Below, in pieces: positions 55,777 through 64,000 of a stretch of DNA of 64,000 nucleotides (position 1 is the first letter of the stretch; each line of letters opens with the position of its first letter). This DNA comes from Planktothrix tepida PCC 9214. Lineage in GTDB: Bacteria > Cyanobacteriota > Cyanobacteriia > Cyanobacteriales > Microcoleaceae. A program made the position numbers and the translations under genes. The stretch lies in NCBI RefSeq assembly GCF_900009145.1, contig NZ_LN889796.1:155609-219608 (forward strand), written 5' to 3'. The notes beneath the pieces were generated by a model, which searched no databases, was not told the origin of the DNA, and was given only the letters and a program-made list of their open reading frames with translations.

Positions 55777-56229
55777 ATGTCTACATCCTGGTCAAATTTT
55801 AATTCGTTGCCCTCAACAACAATTTTAGTCGTTGATGATTCGCCTGATATTTTATTTTTAGTAGAAGCTATTCTACAAGGGGCGGGCTATCATGTTAAAT
55901 GTGCTGAAAATGGCTATATTGCTTTAGATCAAGTGAAAGACTCTCCTCCCGACCTGGTTATTGTCGATGTGATGATGCCCGGTTTAAGTGGCTATGATGT
56001 CATTCAAAGAATTCGCCAAAATTCGGAGTTAGCTTTTATTCCAATTTTAGTCATGACGGCTTGTAGTTTTTTTGAAGTTAAACAGGAATCAAAAGGAGAA
56101 GCTAATGGTGTCATTTATAAACCCATTGATATTGATGAACTACTGAATCAAGTCAATATGATGCTCAAAATCAAACAAAAAAAGACTGAACATCAAAGGT
56201 GCTCGACGTTCAGAGAAAAGTCTGCTTAA
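55777..56229 (+). CDS. Stand-alone CheY-like receiver protein
   Basis: 150 aa from ATG 55777; the frame is open from a TTG at 55729. One receiver domain: ILVVDDSPD pocket, phospho-Asp in DLVIVDVMMPGLSGYDV, Thr in LVMTAC, Lys in VIYKPIDIDELL. No output domain. It may pass phosphate within the phosphorelay made by the convergent hybrid kinase. Confidence 0.8.
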   Translation: MSTSWSNFNSLPSTTILVVDDSPDILFLVEAILQGAGYHVKCAENGYIALDQVKDSPPDLVIVDVMMPGLSGYDVIQRIRQNSELAFIPILVMTACSFFEVKQESKGEANGVIYKPIDIDELLNQVNMMLKIKQKKTEHQRCSTFREKSA

Positions 56230-56250
56230 TCAATTGAATCTAAATCAATG

Positions 56251-59142
56251 TTAGCTGGAGCGGAATGAAATTTCCTCTTGCACAAAGACTTGAACTCGAT
56301 TTAAACACTGTTGCAATTTTTCAACTAATTCCGTTGCACCCTCTAAAGTTTGTTCTTGAGCGAGATCTTCAAGTTGTTTCGCGATTTCTGGCATTTCTAA
56401 GACTGCTGCACTCGCACTTGAACCCTTCAACGCATGGGCCTGTTGTTTTATGCCGCTATAATCTTGATTCAGGATAGCTTGATGCAAATTCTGAATTCGG
56501 ATTTGAGCTTGTTCGATGAACAAATTCAGCAGCCGGTGTTGCAGTTGAAGATTTCCTTTGAGTAAACGATTGAGACGTTCTAAATTGACAGGACTTTCGG
56601 CAAATGTCAAGGCACTCATAGGATTTGATTCTAAGGTAGAGGTTTCAAATGCAAAAGCAGGGTGTCGATCAGATGAATTCACCGACTGTAGAACCGAAAG
56701 ACTCGGATCAGGGTCTGAGAGTTTGCAAGAACTCCAGCGCTGTAATATTTTTCCCAGAGCATTCAATTCTACAGGTTTACTAACATAATCATCCATTCCC
56801 GCTTCTATGCAACGTTCTCGATCCGAAGACATGGCACTGGCCGTGAGGGCGATTACGATTGGCTGTCGATGAATCAGGTCAGGATGCTGGCGTAAGCGCC
56901 GAGTGGCTTCATAGCCATCGAGAATAGGCATCTGACAGTCCATCAGAATCAGATCGTAATCTTTATAGGTTAATCGCTCTAAAACACTTTGTCCATTATT
57001 GACTAAATCGGCATCATAACCCAAAAGTTTAAGTTGACTCAAAATCACTTTTTGGTTAATCGGATCATCTTCTGCTAAAAGGATTTTCAGAGTATGAGCT
57101 TGCAGGTTAAACCGTTGATCGCGATTTTGAAACGATTCTATGCGATGGGTTTGATGCTGCCATTGATGTAGACGAGTTAAAATAGCCGGAGATTTCAGAT
57201 TTAGGGTCAAAACCAAGGTTTGTAAAAAACGTAAAGGCGCGACGGGTTTTAATAAATAGCTATAATCTCCTAAATTAACCACTTGTTCCGCGCGATCGCG
57301 TTGATTGAGTTTACTCATTAAAATCATTTTAGTCGAGGATTTTTCATCACAATGATGTAAAGCCCGAACTAATTTAACCCCTTCTCGATTTAATAAAGGT
57401 AAATCAATTAAAATAATATCATAAGGATTACCTTTTTCAAGGGCTGTTTTCCAAACGGTTAAAGCCGTGTTTCCATCCTCGACTTCATCAATCTGAATTC
57501 CCCAAGTTTGAGCAAAGGAACAGATAGACTCACGAACTAAAGGATTACTATCAACTACTAATAATTTCACCTGTTCCAACTCTGGAACTCGGTTTGAAGC
57601 AATGGTTTCAGCTTTCGATAATTCTACATTAAACCAGAAATTAGACCCTTCACCTAAAGCACTTTCAAACCCAATTTCACCCCCCATCAGATCCACTAAA
57701 TGTCGGCAGATAGATAGCCCTAACCCCGTCCCCCCATATTGACGGTTGGTGTTAGAACTTGCCAAAGAAAAGGGTTGAAAAATTTGAGCTTGTAAATCTT
57801 GAGCAATTCCAATTCCTGTATCTTTAACAGCAAACTTAACTTTGATTCTATCAGAATAGTTTGCCAATATTTTAAGCGTTAATATAACGTTACCTTTTTC
57901 GGTAAATTTAATCGCATTACTAATTAAATTCAGTAGAATTTGATGCAAACGTAAAGCATCACCCTTGAGTTGGCGGGGTAAATCGCTATCAATTTGGACA
58001 ATTAACTCTAAGTTTTTTTCTTCGGCTTTGACCGTTAATAAATCAATCACCGTTTCCAGACAGCTATCTAAATCAAAATTGACCGTTTCTAAACGAGCTT
58101 CTCCCGCTTCTAGTTTAGAAAAATCCAAAATTTCATTAATAACCGTCAATAAATGTTGAGCACTACAATAAATCGTTGAGGTATAGTCCCGTTGTTGGGG
58201 AGTTAGTTGAGTCTCTAAGAGTAATTCAACCATCCCTAAAACCCCATTCATGGGAGTACGAATTTCATGGCTCATTTGAGCCAGAAAGTGAGATTTATGC
58301 CTAGCTGATTCTAAGGCGGCTTCCCGTTCTTCAATCAGTTGACTAATGGGTGTTGTTGCTAAAATTAAACCGCCGATTTTACCCGGCTTTTTATACCAAG
58401 GTTGAATCACCCAACTTTGTTGAAACTGGGTTCCATCCTCTCGTTCCCAAGTATCTTCTCCTTGAGAAATTGTTTCCCCTTTGAGTGCTTGTTGATGAGC
58501 TATTTTCCAGTCTAATTTGATATCGGGAAAGACTTCATAATGGCTTTTTCCAAGCAAGTTTTGATCTTCTAAGTTATATTGAGACAGCCAAATTTGAGAA
58601 TAGGCTAAATAGCGCATTTGGGTATCAAAAATGGCGATCGCAATGGGAAATTGGAAAATCAGATCTCTAATCTCTACTATCCTCTGTTCCCAAACAAAGT
58701 TCGCATTTTCTACATAGCCATGCAGAAGTAAACCTTTAATTTTACCTTGGGGGTTTAACCAAGGATTAATATTCCAGTGAATTAACCCTTCTTCTGCATT
58801 CGCCAGTGAAACTAACTGTTGAAACTGAACGGATTTTTTTGTAGTTAAAACATATTCATAATGAGTTATCACTTCTGTTTCCATCGAGGGCGGAACAAAT
58901 AACTTTAAGTAATTTTTACCCCAAACTTCATGACGTTGATATCCATAATGTTTTGCTGCACTAAGGTTCCATTGTTGAATGCAGTAATCAACGGATAAAC
59001 CGATTACCATACAGTCAAGGTGTTCAATCATCGACTGTAATTCAGTTAAGCTCGCTTTCCAGCCCAAGGCTAGTTGTCTTTGTTGCCAAGCCCATCCTAA
59101 AGCAACTAAAACTAAACTGGTGAAAAAGAAGTATAAAATCAC
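56251..59142 (-). CDS. Large hybrid sensor kinase (PAS-PAS-HisKA-HATPase-REC-REC-HPt)
   Basis: 963 aa. One N-terminal membrane helix (residues 2-20), two PAS domains (about 35-150 and 165-280), HisKA with phospho-His in QMSHEIRTPMNGVLGM, HATPase_c (NLISNAIKFT, GTGLGLSICRHLV), a first receiver (DIILIDLPLLNREG), a second receiver with standard DLILMDCQMPILDGYEA, and a C-terminal HPt domain (HALKGSSASAAV). A complete phosphorelay in one chain. Convergent with the stand-alone REC gene 20 nt away. Confidence 0.88.
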   Translation of the reverse strand: MILYFFFTSLVLVALGWAWQQRQLALGWKASLTELQSMIEHLDCMVIGLSVDYCIQQWNLSAAKHYGYQRHEVWGKNYLKLFVPPSMETEVITHYEYVLTTKKSVQFQQLVSLANAEEGLIHWNINPWLNPQGKIKGLLLHGYVENANFVWEQRIVEIRDLIFQFPIAIAIFDTQMRYLAYSQIWLSQYNLEDQNLLGKSHYEVFPDIKLDWKIAHQQALKGETISQGEDTWEREDGTQFQQSWVIQPWYKKPGKIGGLILATTPISQLIEEREAALESARHKSHFLAQMSHEIRTPMNGVLGMVELLLETQLTPQQRDYTSTIYCSAQHLLTVINEILDFSKLEAGEARLETVNFDLDSCLETVIDLLTVKAEEKNLELIVQIDSDLPRQLKGDALRLHQILLNLISNAIKFTEKGNVILTLKILANYSDRIKVKFAVKDTGIGIAQDLQAQIFQPFSLASSNTNRQYGGTGLGLSICRHLVDLMGGEIGFESALGEGSNFWFNVELSKAETIASNRVPELEQVKLLVVDSNPLVRESICSFAQTWGIQIDEVEDGNTALTVWKTALEKGNPYDIILIDLPLLNREGVKLVRALHHCDEKSSTKMILMSKLNQRDRAEQVVNLGDYSYLLKPVAPLRFLQTLVLTLNLKSPAILTRLHQWQHQTHRIESFQNRDQRFNLQAHTLKILLAEDDPINQKVILSQLKLLGYDADLVNNGQSVLERLTYKDYDLILMDCQMPILDGYEATRRLRQHPDLIHRQPIVIALTASAMSSDRERCIEAGMDDYVSKPVELNALGKILQRWSSCKLSDPDPSLSVLQSVNSSDRHPAFAFETSTLESNPMSALTFAESPVNLERLNRLLKGNLQLQHRLLNLFIEQAQIRIQNLHQAILNQDYSGIKQQAHALKGSSASAAVLEMPEIAKQLEDLAQEQTLEGATELVEKLQQCLNRVQVFVQEEISFRSS

Positions 59143-59592
59143 AACTGTAGGCTCACCGAATGAGTAAAAAAGGGGAAACAGGAGCTAACATACAGTTCAA
59201 GTCAATTAGGTATTTTTTGACCAAAGCTCCTAAAGTCTAGCCCAGGAAATTGTAGAATTGTTCGCCCGATTCAATTGGCTTCATAGACTGACTAAGATTA
59301 GGATTCCTAGAAATCTAAAAAATACCTTAACACAAATCAATAGAGTTTGGATGTACACGGTGTAACACGACTCAACTTCCAAAAACCTCGGATGGGAAAT
59401 TCAGTTGAAATCAAACTAAACTCATTGATACCGAAAGATTAACAGTTGAAATCTGAGGGATGATCTGCAATTCATGGAAATTCGTTTACAGGAATTTAAT
59501 CTATACACAACAGATCTAGGTAACTGAGTCAGTTACCTAGACAAAATTTATCAATTCGATTTTATAGGGCTCAACACCGGAACAAAACCCAA
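59143..59592. other. Intergenic region upstream of hybrid kinase and downstream of csbD
   Basis: 450 nt. The only structure I see is a 27-nt palindrome at 59515-59541. The rest is the AT-rich upstream region of the minus-strand hybrid kinase. Confidence 0.5.
59515..59541. repeat. Perfect 13-bp inverted repeat around one base
   Basis: TCTAGGTAACTGA-G-TCAGTTACCTAGA. It lies about 50 nt past the CsbD gene stop on the minus strand and may end or protect that transcript. Confidence 0.6.
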
Positions 59593-59781
59593 TTAATGTT
59601 TATCGATCTCTTCTTTGACCGCATCTTTAACATTTTCCACCGTATGTTGTGCAGCAGCTTCTGTTTGCTTCATTTTTCCTTCTGCTTTATCTTCAGGATC
59701 GCCCGTAATATTTCCAGCCGCTTCTTGGACTTTTCCTTCTACATTTTTTAAGGTGGCTTTTCCTTTTTCTTCAGTGCTCAT
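59593..59781 (-). CDS. CsbD-family stress protein
   Basis: 62 aa from the ATG at 59781 (GGAG about 12 nt upstream); the frame is open from a TTG six codons earlier. Charged, Lys/Glu/Ala-rich sequence KGKATLKNVEGKVQEAAGNI and TGDPEDKAEGKMKQTEAAA match CsbD. General-stress family of unknown mechanism. Next to dps, also a stress gene. Confidence 0.8.
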   Translation of the reverse strand: MSTEEKGKATLKNVEGKVQEAAGNITGDPEDKAEGKMKQTEAAAQHTVENVKDAVKEEIDKH

Positions 59782-60163
59782 GATTATTGGTTTCTCCAAA
59801 ATTAAATGGCTTAACTGTCTTGAGAATTAAATTCCGATTCAAAACAGCATTTATTAACTTTCTAAACAGTAATCAATTTTTATTGTTGTTTCCATCTATC
59901 CTCGGATGGATTAGTCCATTTCCTGGGTATTATTTAGTTCTGTAGGGTTTAATGTTAGAGATCGCTTAGGTTTAAATTCCCCGATTCTAATTCAGGATTA
60001 ACTTGTTTTTGCAGTCTATCTTTCTTTAGGAAGATTTAAACCCAAAACAAGCAGATTCATAAGTTATAAATTCTGAGAGTTCTCTCACAAGGTAGATGTT
60101 TGGAATAAACAGACTCGTTTGAATAGGAAAGAGATTTGCAAATTAAAAAGGAGGTTTGAAAGT
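59782..60163. other. Shared upstream region of csbD-like and dps genes
   Basis: 382 nt between divergent stress genes. No RNA gene or clear promoter motif identified. Confidence 0.4.
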
Positions 60164-60709
60164 ATGCCTAAGTTAAATATTGGTTTAACTGAAGAGCAAA
60201 TGCAAGGGGTTATAGAATTATTAAATGCAGATATATCCAATATGTATCTGCTCTTAATCAAAACTAAAAAATACCATTGGGATGTGGTTGGGCCGCAATT
60301 TCGTACCCTACATCAACTCTGGGAAGAACATTATGAAGCCTTAACCGAAAATATTGATGCAACGGCGGAACGAGTTCGGACATTAGGGGGTTATCCGGTT
60401 GGGACGGCGGAAGGATTTTTAAAACTGGCTTCCATTGAAGAACACGCTGGAGATCTTCCAAACACAACCGAAATGGTTCAACGATTAGTGAATGATCATG
60501 AGCAAATTATTCGCAATCTTCGTGAACATATTGATCAATGTGCAGAAGAATTTCATGATGCAGGAACAGCCGATTTCCTAACAGGATTAATGGAGCAACA
60601 TGAACAAATGGCCTGGATGTTGCGTTCCTTTATTGAAGGGGAAGGTTTAGAGTCTAATGGTAGACGCTCTAATGTCAATCAAAAAGCTGTTGCAGCCAGT
60701 GTGATGTAA
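60164..60709 (+). CDS. dps: Dps-family ferritin-like DNA-binding protein
   Basis: 181 aa. Chosen ATG at 60164 has AAAGGAGGT 8 nt upstream. Four-helix Dps fold with ferroxidase residues in KKYHWDVVGPQF, LHQLWEEHYEALTENIDATAERVRTLGG. Mini-ferritin that stores iron, uses H2O2 as oxidant and protects DNA. Divergent from the CsbD gene. Confidence 0.88.
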   Translation: MPKLNIGLTEEQMQGVIELLNADISNMYLLLIKTKKYHWDVVGPQFRTLHQLWEEHYEALTENIDATAERVRTLGGYPVGTAEGFLKLASIEEHAGDLPNTTEMVQRLVNDHEQIIRNLREHIDQCAEEFHDAGTADFLTGLMEQHEQMAWMLRSFIEGEGLESNGRRSNVNQKAVAASVM

Positions 60710-60888
60710 AAAAATTTGACTTAAAAACGGTCTTTAAATAGTTATCAGTCCGCAATAAATCGCAATTTATTATCAAATTTTGAGTGAATTATTATCGCTC
60801 ATTTAACACAATATAACATGAATTGTTCATTGTTGACTGATAACTATTTATTCCCAATCTTGCTCATTCAAGCTTTAGGAAAAAATCA

Positions 60889-61614
60889 ATGGTTCCTTTA
60901 AACGATGAAAATCCGATCCGAATTACACCGATTGTTACTTATATATTAATCATAATTAATGTTCTGGTTTTTTTCTATGAACTGAGTTTAACTCCTCCTC
61001 AATTAGAAAAATTCTTTCAGTTGTATGCCGTCGTTCCTAATCAACTCAGTGCCAGTTTTGATGGGGTTTCTGTTGATCAATCCGTCCCCGAACCTTTTAC
61101 TTTAATTTCCTCTCAATTCCTTCATGCTGGAATTATGCACGTCGGTTTTAATCTGTTATTTTTATGGATTTTTGGAAACAATATTGAGCAGGAATTAGGA
61201 CACATTAAATTTTTAATTTTTTATATCCTTTGTGGAGCCTTGGCGGTTTTGACTCAATGGTTTTTCTCTCCTCAATCTTCGATTCCTTCTTTAGGAGCCA
61301 GTGGAGCGATCGCCGGAGTCATGGGAGCTTATATTCTCAAGTTTCCCCAAGCTAAAATATTAACCTTAATTCCATTAGGATTCTTTTTCTATACGATTCG
61401 AGTTCCTGCCATTTTTTTCCTAGGATTTTGGTTTGTACAACAAGCCTTTAATGGATTAATTTCATTAGGAGTTCCTGCTAATGTGGGAATGCAGCAAGGC
61501 GGTGTTGCCTATTGGGCACACGCTGGCGGATTCGTTTTCGGGGCAATTCTGGGGCCGTTATTAGGCTTATTTTCCCGTCCTTCCCCTGGAAGATATAACG
61601 AATATTGGCAGTAA
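60889..61614 (+). CDS. Rhomboid-family intramembrane serine protease
   Basis: 241 aa with six or seven membrane helices. Catalytic Ser in LGASGAIAGVMGAY and His in VAYWAHAGGFVFG; the HVGFNLLFLWIFGNNIE block is the usual rhomboid L1-TM2 region. Cleaves membrane substrates; targets unknown. Confidence 0.85.
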   Translation: MVPLNDENPIRITPIVTYILIIINVLVFFYELSLTPPQLEKFFQLYAVVPNQLSASFDGVSVDQSVPEPFTLISSQFLHAGIMHVGFNLLFLWIFGNNIEQELGHIKFLIFYILCGALAVLTQWFFSPQSSIPSLGASGAIAGVMGAYILKFPQAKILTLIPLGFFFYTIRVPAIFFLGFWFVQQAFNGLISLGVPANVGMQQGGVAYWAHAGGFVFGAILGPLLGLFSRPSPGRYNEYWQ

Positions 61615-61801
61615 GTTTAAATGATTTACAGATTGTATAAAGTTTTTTCTATATTTTTTTAAGATCTCTATTCAGCGAGTCTGGGTTGAGATCTTTTATT
61701 GTATTCAAAATAAGTTTAACTCTCGAATGTGGTAATTTGTCATCTGAGCTTAGGAATGCTAAAATACCTCATAATAAAGATGCCAATGGAGAATTGAGAA
61801 A

Positions 61802-62974
61802 ATGCTATTTGCGCCCGTTGAAGAAAAAATGTGGGAGAAATCTTCCTCAAAACGTCAAAAAAAAATGTCGGATGGAGAAATTAATGATAAATACTCCTCC
61901 CAAGAAAACCGCATCCTAACTGAAATTAATCGTGAAAAGCTGCCTAGCTTTGCTGAGGCTTTAAAAAAAAACGGATATATGAATGTACAGCCCGTTTACC
62001 AAAGAAGACCTCGATGGGATGACAAGATGAAGTCACGATTAATTGAGTCATTCCTAATTAATATCCCTGTTCCACCCATTATTCTGTTTGAAATAGATTA
62101 CAATTCTTATGAAGTCATGGATGGTCAACAGAGAATTACAGCAATTAAAGAGTTCTATGAAAACAAACTCAAACTAACAGGACTCGAACTTTGGCCAGAA
62201 ATCAATGGACGTACTTATGATCAACTTCCAATTAAAGTTAAAGCAGGAATTGATCGTCGATCCATCTCATCTATTGTTATTATTGCAGAATCAACTTCTG
62301 ATCCTGAAACAGCTTTGTTCCTCAAACAGAAAAGTTTTGAACGTTTTAATACCGGAGGCGTAGATTTAAGTCAGCAGGAAGTACGGAATTGTTTGTATCA
62401 TGGGAAGTTTAATTCATTATTACTAGAATTATCTCGTAATCCTATCTTTACTCAATCTTGGGGAATTCCTATCGATGAAAATGACCCTGATTTATTAAAC
62501 AATAATCTTTATAAAAAAATGGAAGATGCAGAATTAGTGCTTCGTTTCTTTGCCTTGAGAAATGTAGACCATTTTCAACGAGGAATGGAAGGATTTCTTG
62601 ATCTTTATATGATCAAAAGTTCAAATTTTTCTGATGAGGATATTTTAATCCTAAAGGAAGTATTTTTAAAAACAATTAATCTAGCTTACCAAATTTATAA
62701 CGATAATTTATTCAAACCCTTTGATCCAAAATCTAGGACTTGGAAGAAAGATTCCTATAAAGCTTATTATGATGCGGTCATGGTTGGATTTAATCGACAT
62801 TTGGATAAAACTAAAATTTTAATTGATCAAAAAACAAAAATTATTGAAGAAACCCAGAAACTCTTTGAACGGGAAGAATCACGTCTTTTAACAGGAGGTG
62901 GAAAAAGTAAAGCAGAAATTCAACAACGAATCCAAATCTTTGATGATATGCTATCGCAGGTTATTGGAGAATAG
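61802..62974 (+). CDS. DUF262-domain protein (ParB/GmrSD-N like)
   Basis: 390 aa from the ATG at 61802 (GGAG 10 nt upstream; ATG 61865 is an alternative). The DUF262 core shows NVQPVYQRRPRWDD, IPVPPIILFE, VMDGQQRITAIKEFY and FERFNTGGVDLSQQEVRN. DUF262 has a ParB-like nucleotide-binding/NTPase fold and is frequent in defence systems. It has no C-terminal HNH (DUF1524) domain; instead the next gene encodes a HEPN-type protein 6 nt later. Confidence 0.8.
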   Translation: MLFAPVEEKMWEKSSSKRQKKMSDGEINDKYSSQENRILTEINREKLPSFAEALKKNGYMNVQPVYQRRPRWDDKMKSRLIESFLINIPVPPIILFEIDYNSYEVMDGQQRITAIKEFYENKLKLTGLELWPEINGRTYDQLPIKVKAGIDRRSISSIVIIAESTSDPETALFLKQKSFERFNTGGVDLSQQEVRNCLYHGKFNSLLLELSRNPIFTQSWGIPIDENDPDLLNNNLYKKMEDAELVLRFFALRNVDHFQRGMEGFLDLYMIKSSNFSDEDILILKEVFLKTINLAYQIYNDNLFKPFDPKSRTWKKDSYKAYYDAVMVGFNRHLDKTKILIDQKTKIIEETQKLFEREESRLLTGGGKSKAEIQQRIQIFDDMLSQVIGE

Positions 62975-62980
62975 CTTGCA

Positions 62981-64000
62981 ATGTTTGAGAATCTTTTAGA
63001 AACATCCAGTATAAAAATTGCAACTGTTCGTGCAATGCTCCAGACTAATGATAGACTTAGGGCAATTGTTTTTGGAAAACAAAGTTTAAATAAAGATCCA
63101 TTGCCGGAAAATAATGATTTTCTGGAATTGGCTCAAGAATTTCCTGGAGAAATTGAATGGAAAATCTATGACCACTGTGCTACTGTAATGCGATTGTACG
63201 CCATTTATGAACGATTTGTTGAAGATTTAATCTCCGAATGGTTACAACTTTTACCTGAGTTAATTTCCAGTTATTCCGATTTAGATGAAACAATTCAAAA
63301 TACCCATCGAGAGGGAATAGGACGATTATTAATATACCCGAAAAAGATACGATTTGAAGACCCTGAAAACCAAAATCTATCTATTTATTATAAAAAAGTG
63401 GTTCAAGGGTTTTTGGCTGCCCTTAGTGATCATGAAAAATACGAGTTACTTCCTGAAATTTTTATATTCCATGAACAAAATTTAAGAAAGGATGCGTTAG
63501 TGGAATTATTCACTAAAGCGGGAATTGAAAAGGCTTGGGAATGGATTATTCACCATCGACAGATTAAATATTTTATAGAGCAAGTCCGAGGAAATCAAAA
63601 TACCGCCGAAGCAGAACTTAAACAATTTATTCACTATCGGAATAAAGCAGCACATGGATCAATTAATGAAATTTTAGGAATTCAAGAATTGCTATATTTA
63701 GCAGATTTTGTCGAAGCATTATGCCAAGCTTTAGCTGAATTAGTAACTTATCAAATCCTTTTAAAAAAAGTATCCATTGGACAAGCTCAAAAAGTTGGAC
63801 GAGTTACGGAGTGGTTTAAAAAGCAAAAAGCAGCCATCGTAATAGTAGAGAATATAACTTTATCTGTAGGAGATAAGTTATTTCTAGTAAATGAAGAATC
63901 CTCTTATTGTTCTTTGACGAGAATTGAGAGTATTCAAATAGACAGTCAACCTAGAAATGAAGTTAAAATATCTTCTCCTACAGAAGTGGGATTAAAGTTT
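62981..64000 (+). CDS. HEPN-family protein (MAE_28990/MAE_18760-like), cut by window end
   Basis: Open for 340 codons with no stop before the window edge. GGAG lies 11 nt before the ATG, inside the end of the DUF262 gene. The central helical part carries the HEPN ribonuclease motif R-x4-H: R220 to H225 in HYRNKAAHGSI. This matches the MAE_28990/MAE_18760-like HEPN group that is often found with DUF262 genes. Probable toxin or effector RNase of the pair. The C-terminus is missing. Confidence 0.7.
   Translation, partial: MFENLLETSSIKIATVRAMLQTNDRLRAIVFGKQSLNKDPLPENNDFLELAQEFPGEIEWKIYDHCATVMRLYAIYERFVEDLISEWLQLLPELISSYSDLDETIQNTHREGIGRLLIYPKKIRFEDPENQNLSIYYKKVVQGFLAALSDHEKYELLPEIFIFHEQNLRKDALVELFTKAGIEKAWEWIIHHRQIKYFIEQVRGNQNTAEAELKQFIHYRNKAAHGSINEILGIQELLYLADFVEALCQALAELVTYQILLKKVSIGQAQKVGRVTEWFKKQKAAIVIVENITLSVGDKLFLVNEESSYCSLTRIESIQIDSQPRNEVKISSPTEVGLKF

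Noticed and set aside
59403-59455. Two GTTGAAATC words resembling the repeat start
   Set aside because: Only nine bases match and the hairpin core is absent; expected by chance in AT-rich DNA.
61686-61919. 77-codon frame before the DUF262 gene
   Set aside because: Starts at a non-ATG codon without ribosome site and overlaps the DUF262 start out of phase.
1-64000. tRNA, rRNA, tmRNA or insertion sequence
   Set aside because: I found no cloverleaf, rRNA segment, transposase frame or terminal inverted repeats with target duplication; a tool-based tRNA and IS search would be needed to exclude them fully.

Overview
The window comes from a cyanobacterium, most likely a filamentous Oscillatoriales-type genome (Planktothrix/Microcoleaceae-like). 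This rests on many GCGATCGC (HIP1) octamers, a Ycf66-family gene, an Ftn2/ARC6 division gene, a CrhR-type cold-shock helicase, a FUSC exporter, WYL and type I-D cas genes, short tandem GTTCCCT repeats and low to moderate GC. The genus is an inference from gene content only.

Layout. 0-6.2 kb: sensor histidine kinase, adenylate cyclase, pentapeptide-repeat membrane protein, patatin-like protein. 6.4-9.1 kb: a single-chain MmeI-like restriction-modification enzyme. 9.2-16.4 kb: coiled-coil/TPR protein, TspO-like membrane protein, crhR-like helicase, rimO, small Cys-rich protein. 16.6-24 kb: DUF2059 protein, secreted trypsin-like protease with PPC domains, a lone PPC protein, tmk, holB, FUSC exporter. 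24-35 kb: DUF4912 protein with about 20 heptapeptide repeats, Ftn2, a PAD-family protein that has lost two catalytic residues, an RTX-like protein, two half-size GDT1/TMEM165 transporters, a YkgJ protein and a Ycf66 protein. 35-36.2 kb: small membrane peptide and EAL protein.

36.3-50 kb is a complete type I-D CRISPR-Cas locus: a divergent WYL regulator, then cas3', cas10d (csc3), csc2, csc1, cas6, cas4, cas1, cas2, a leader and an array of 18 repeats and 17 spacers. The unusual part is the 623-nt gap between cas3' and cas10d. It holds two degenerate CRISPR repeats in reverse orientation, the first starting 1 nt after the cas3' stop. They flank a spacer-like segment that matches a second site 192 nt downstream at 24 of 27 positions. 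That second site lies upstream of a 49-aa small ORF. The layout resembles a CreA-like or self-regulatory guide with its target and a small effector gene, and is my main candidate for an undescribed system. The small protein carries two beta-clamp-binding-like motifs (QLELF, QLELDL), and Cas10d carries QLSLF at residues 14-18.

50-64 kb: aspS, a two-component cluster (REC-kinase, LuxR-type regulator, stand-alone REC, large PAS/REC/HPt hybrid kinase) with a 1.5-kb AT-rich gene-free stretch inside it, a CsbD protein, Dps, a rhomboid protease, and at the right edge a DUF262 gene followed by a truncated HEPN-family gene that together look like a defence or toxin-antitoxin pair.
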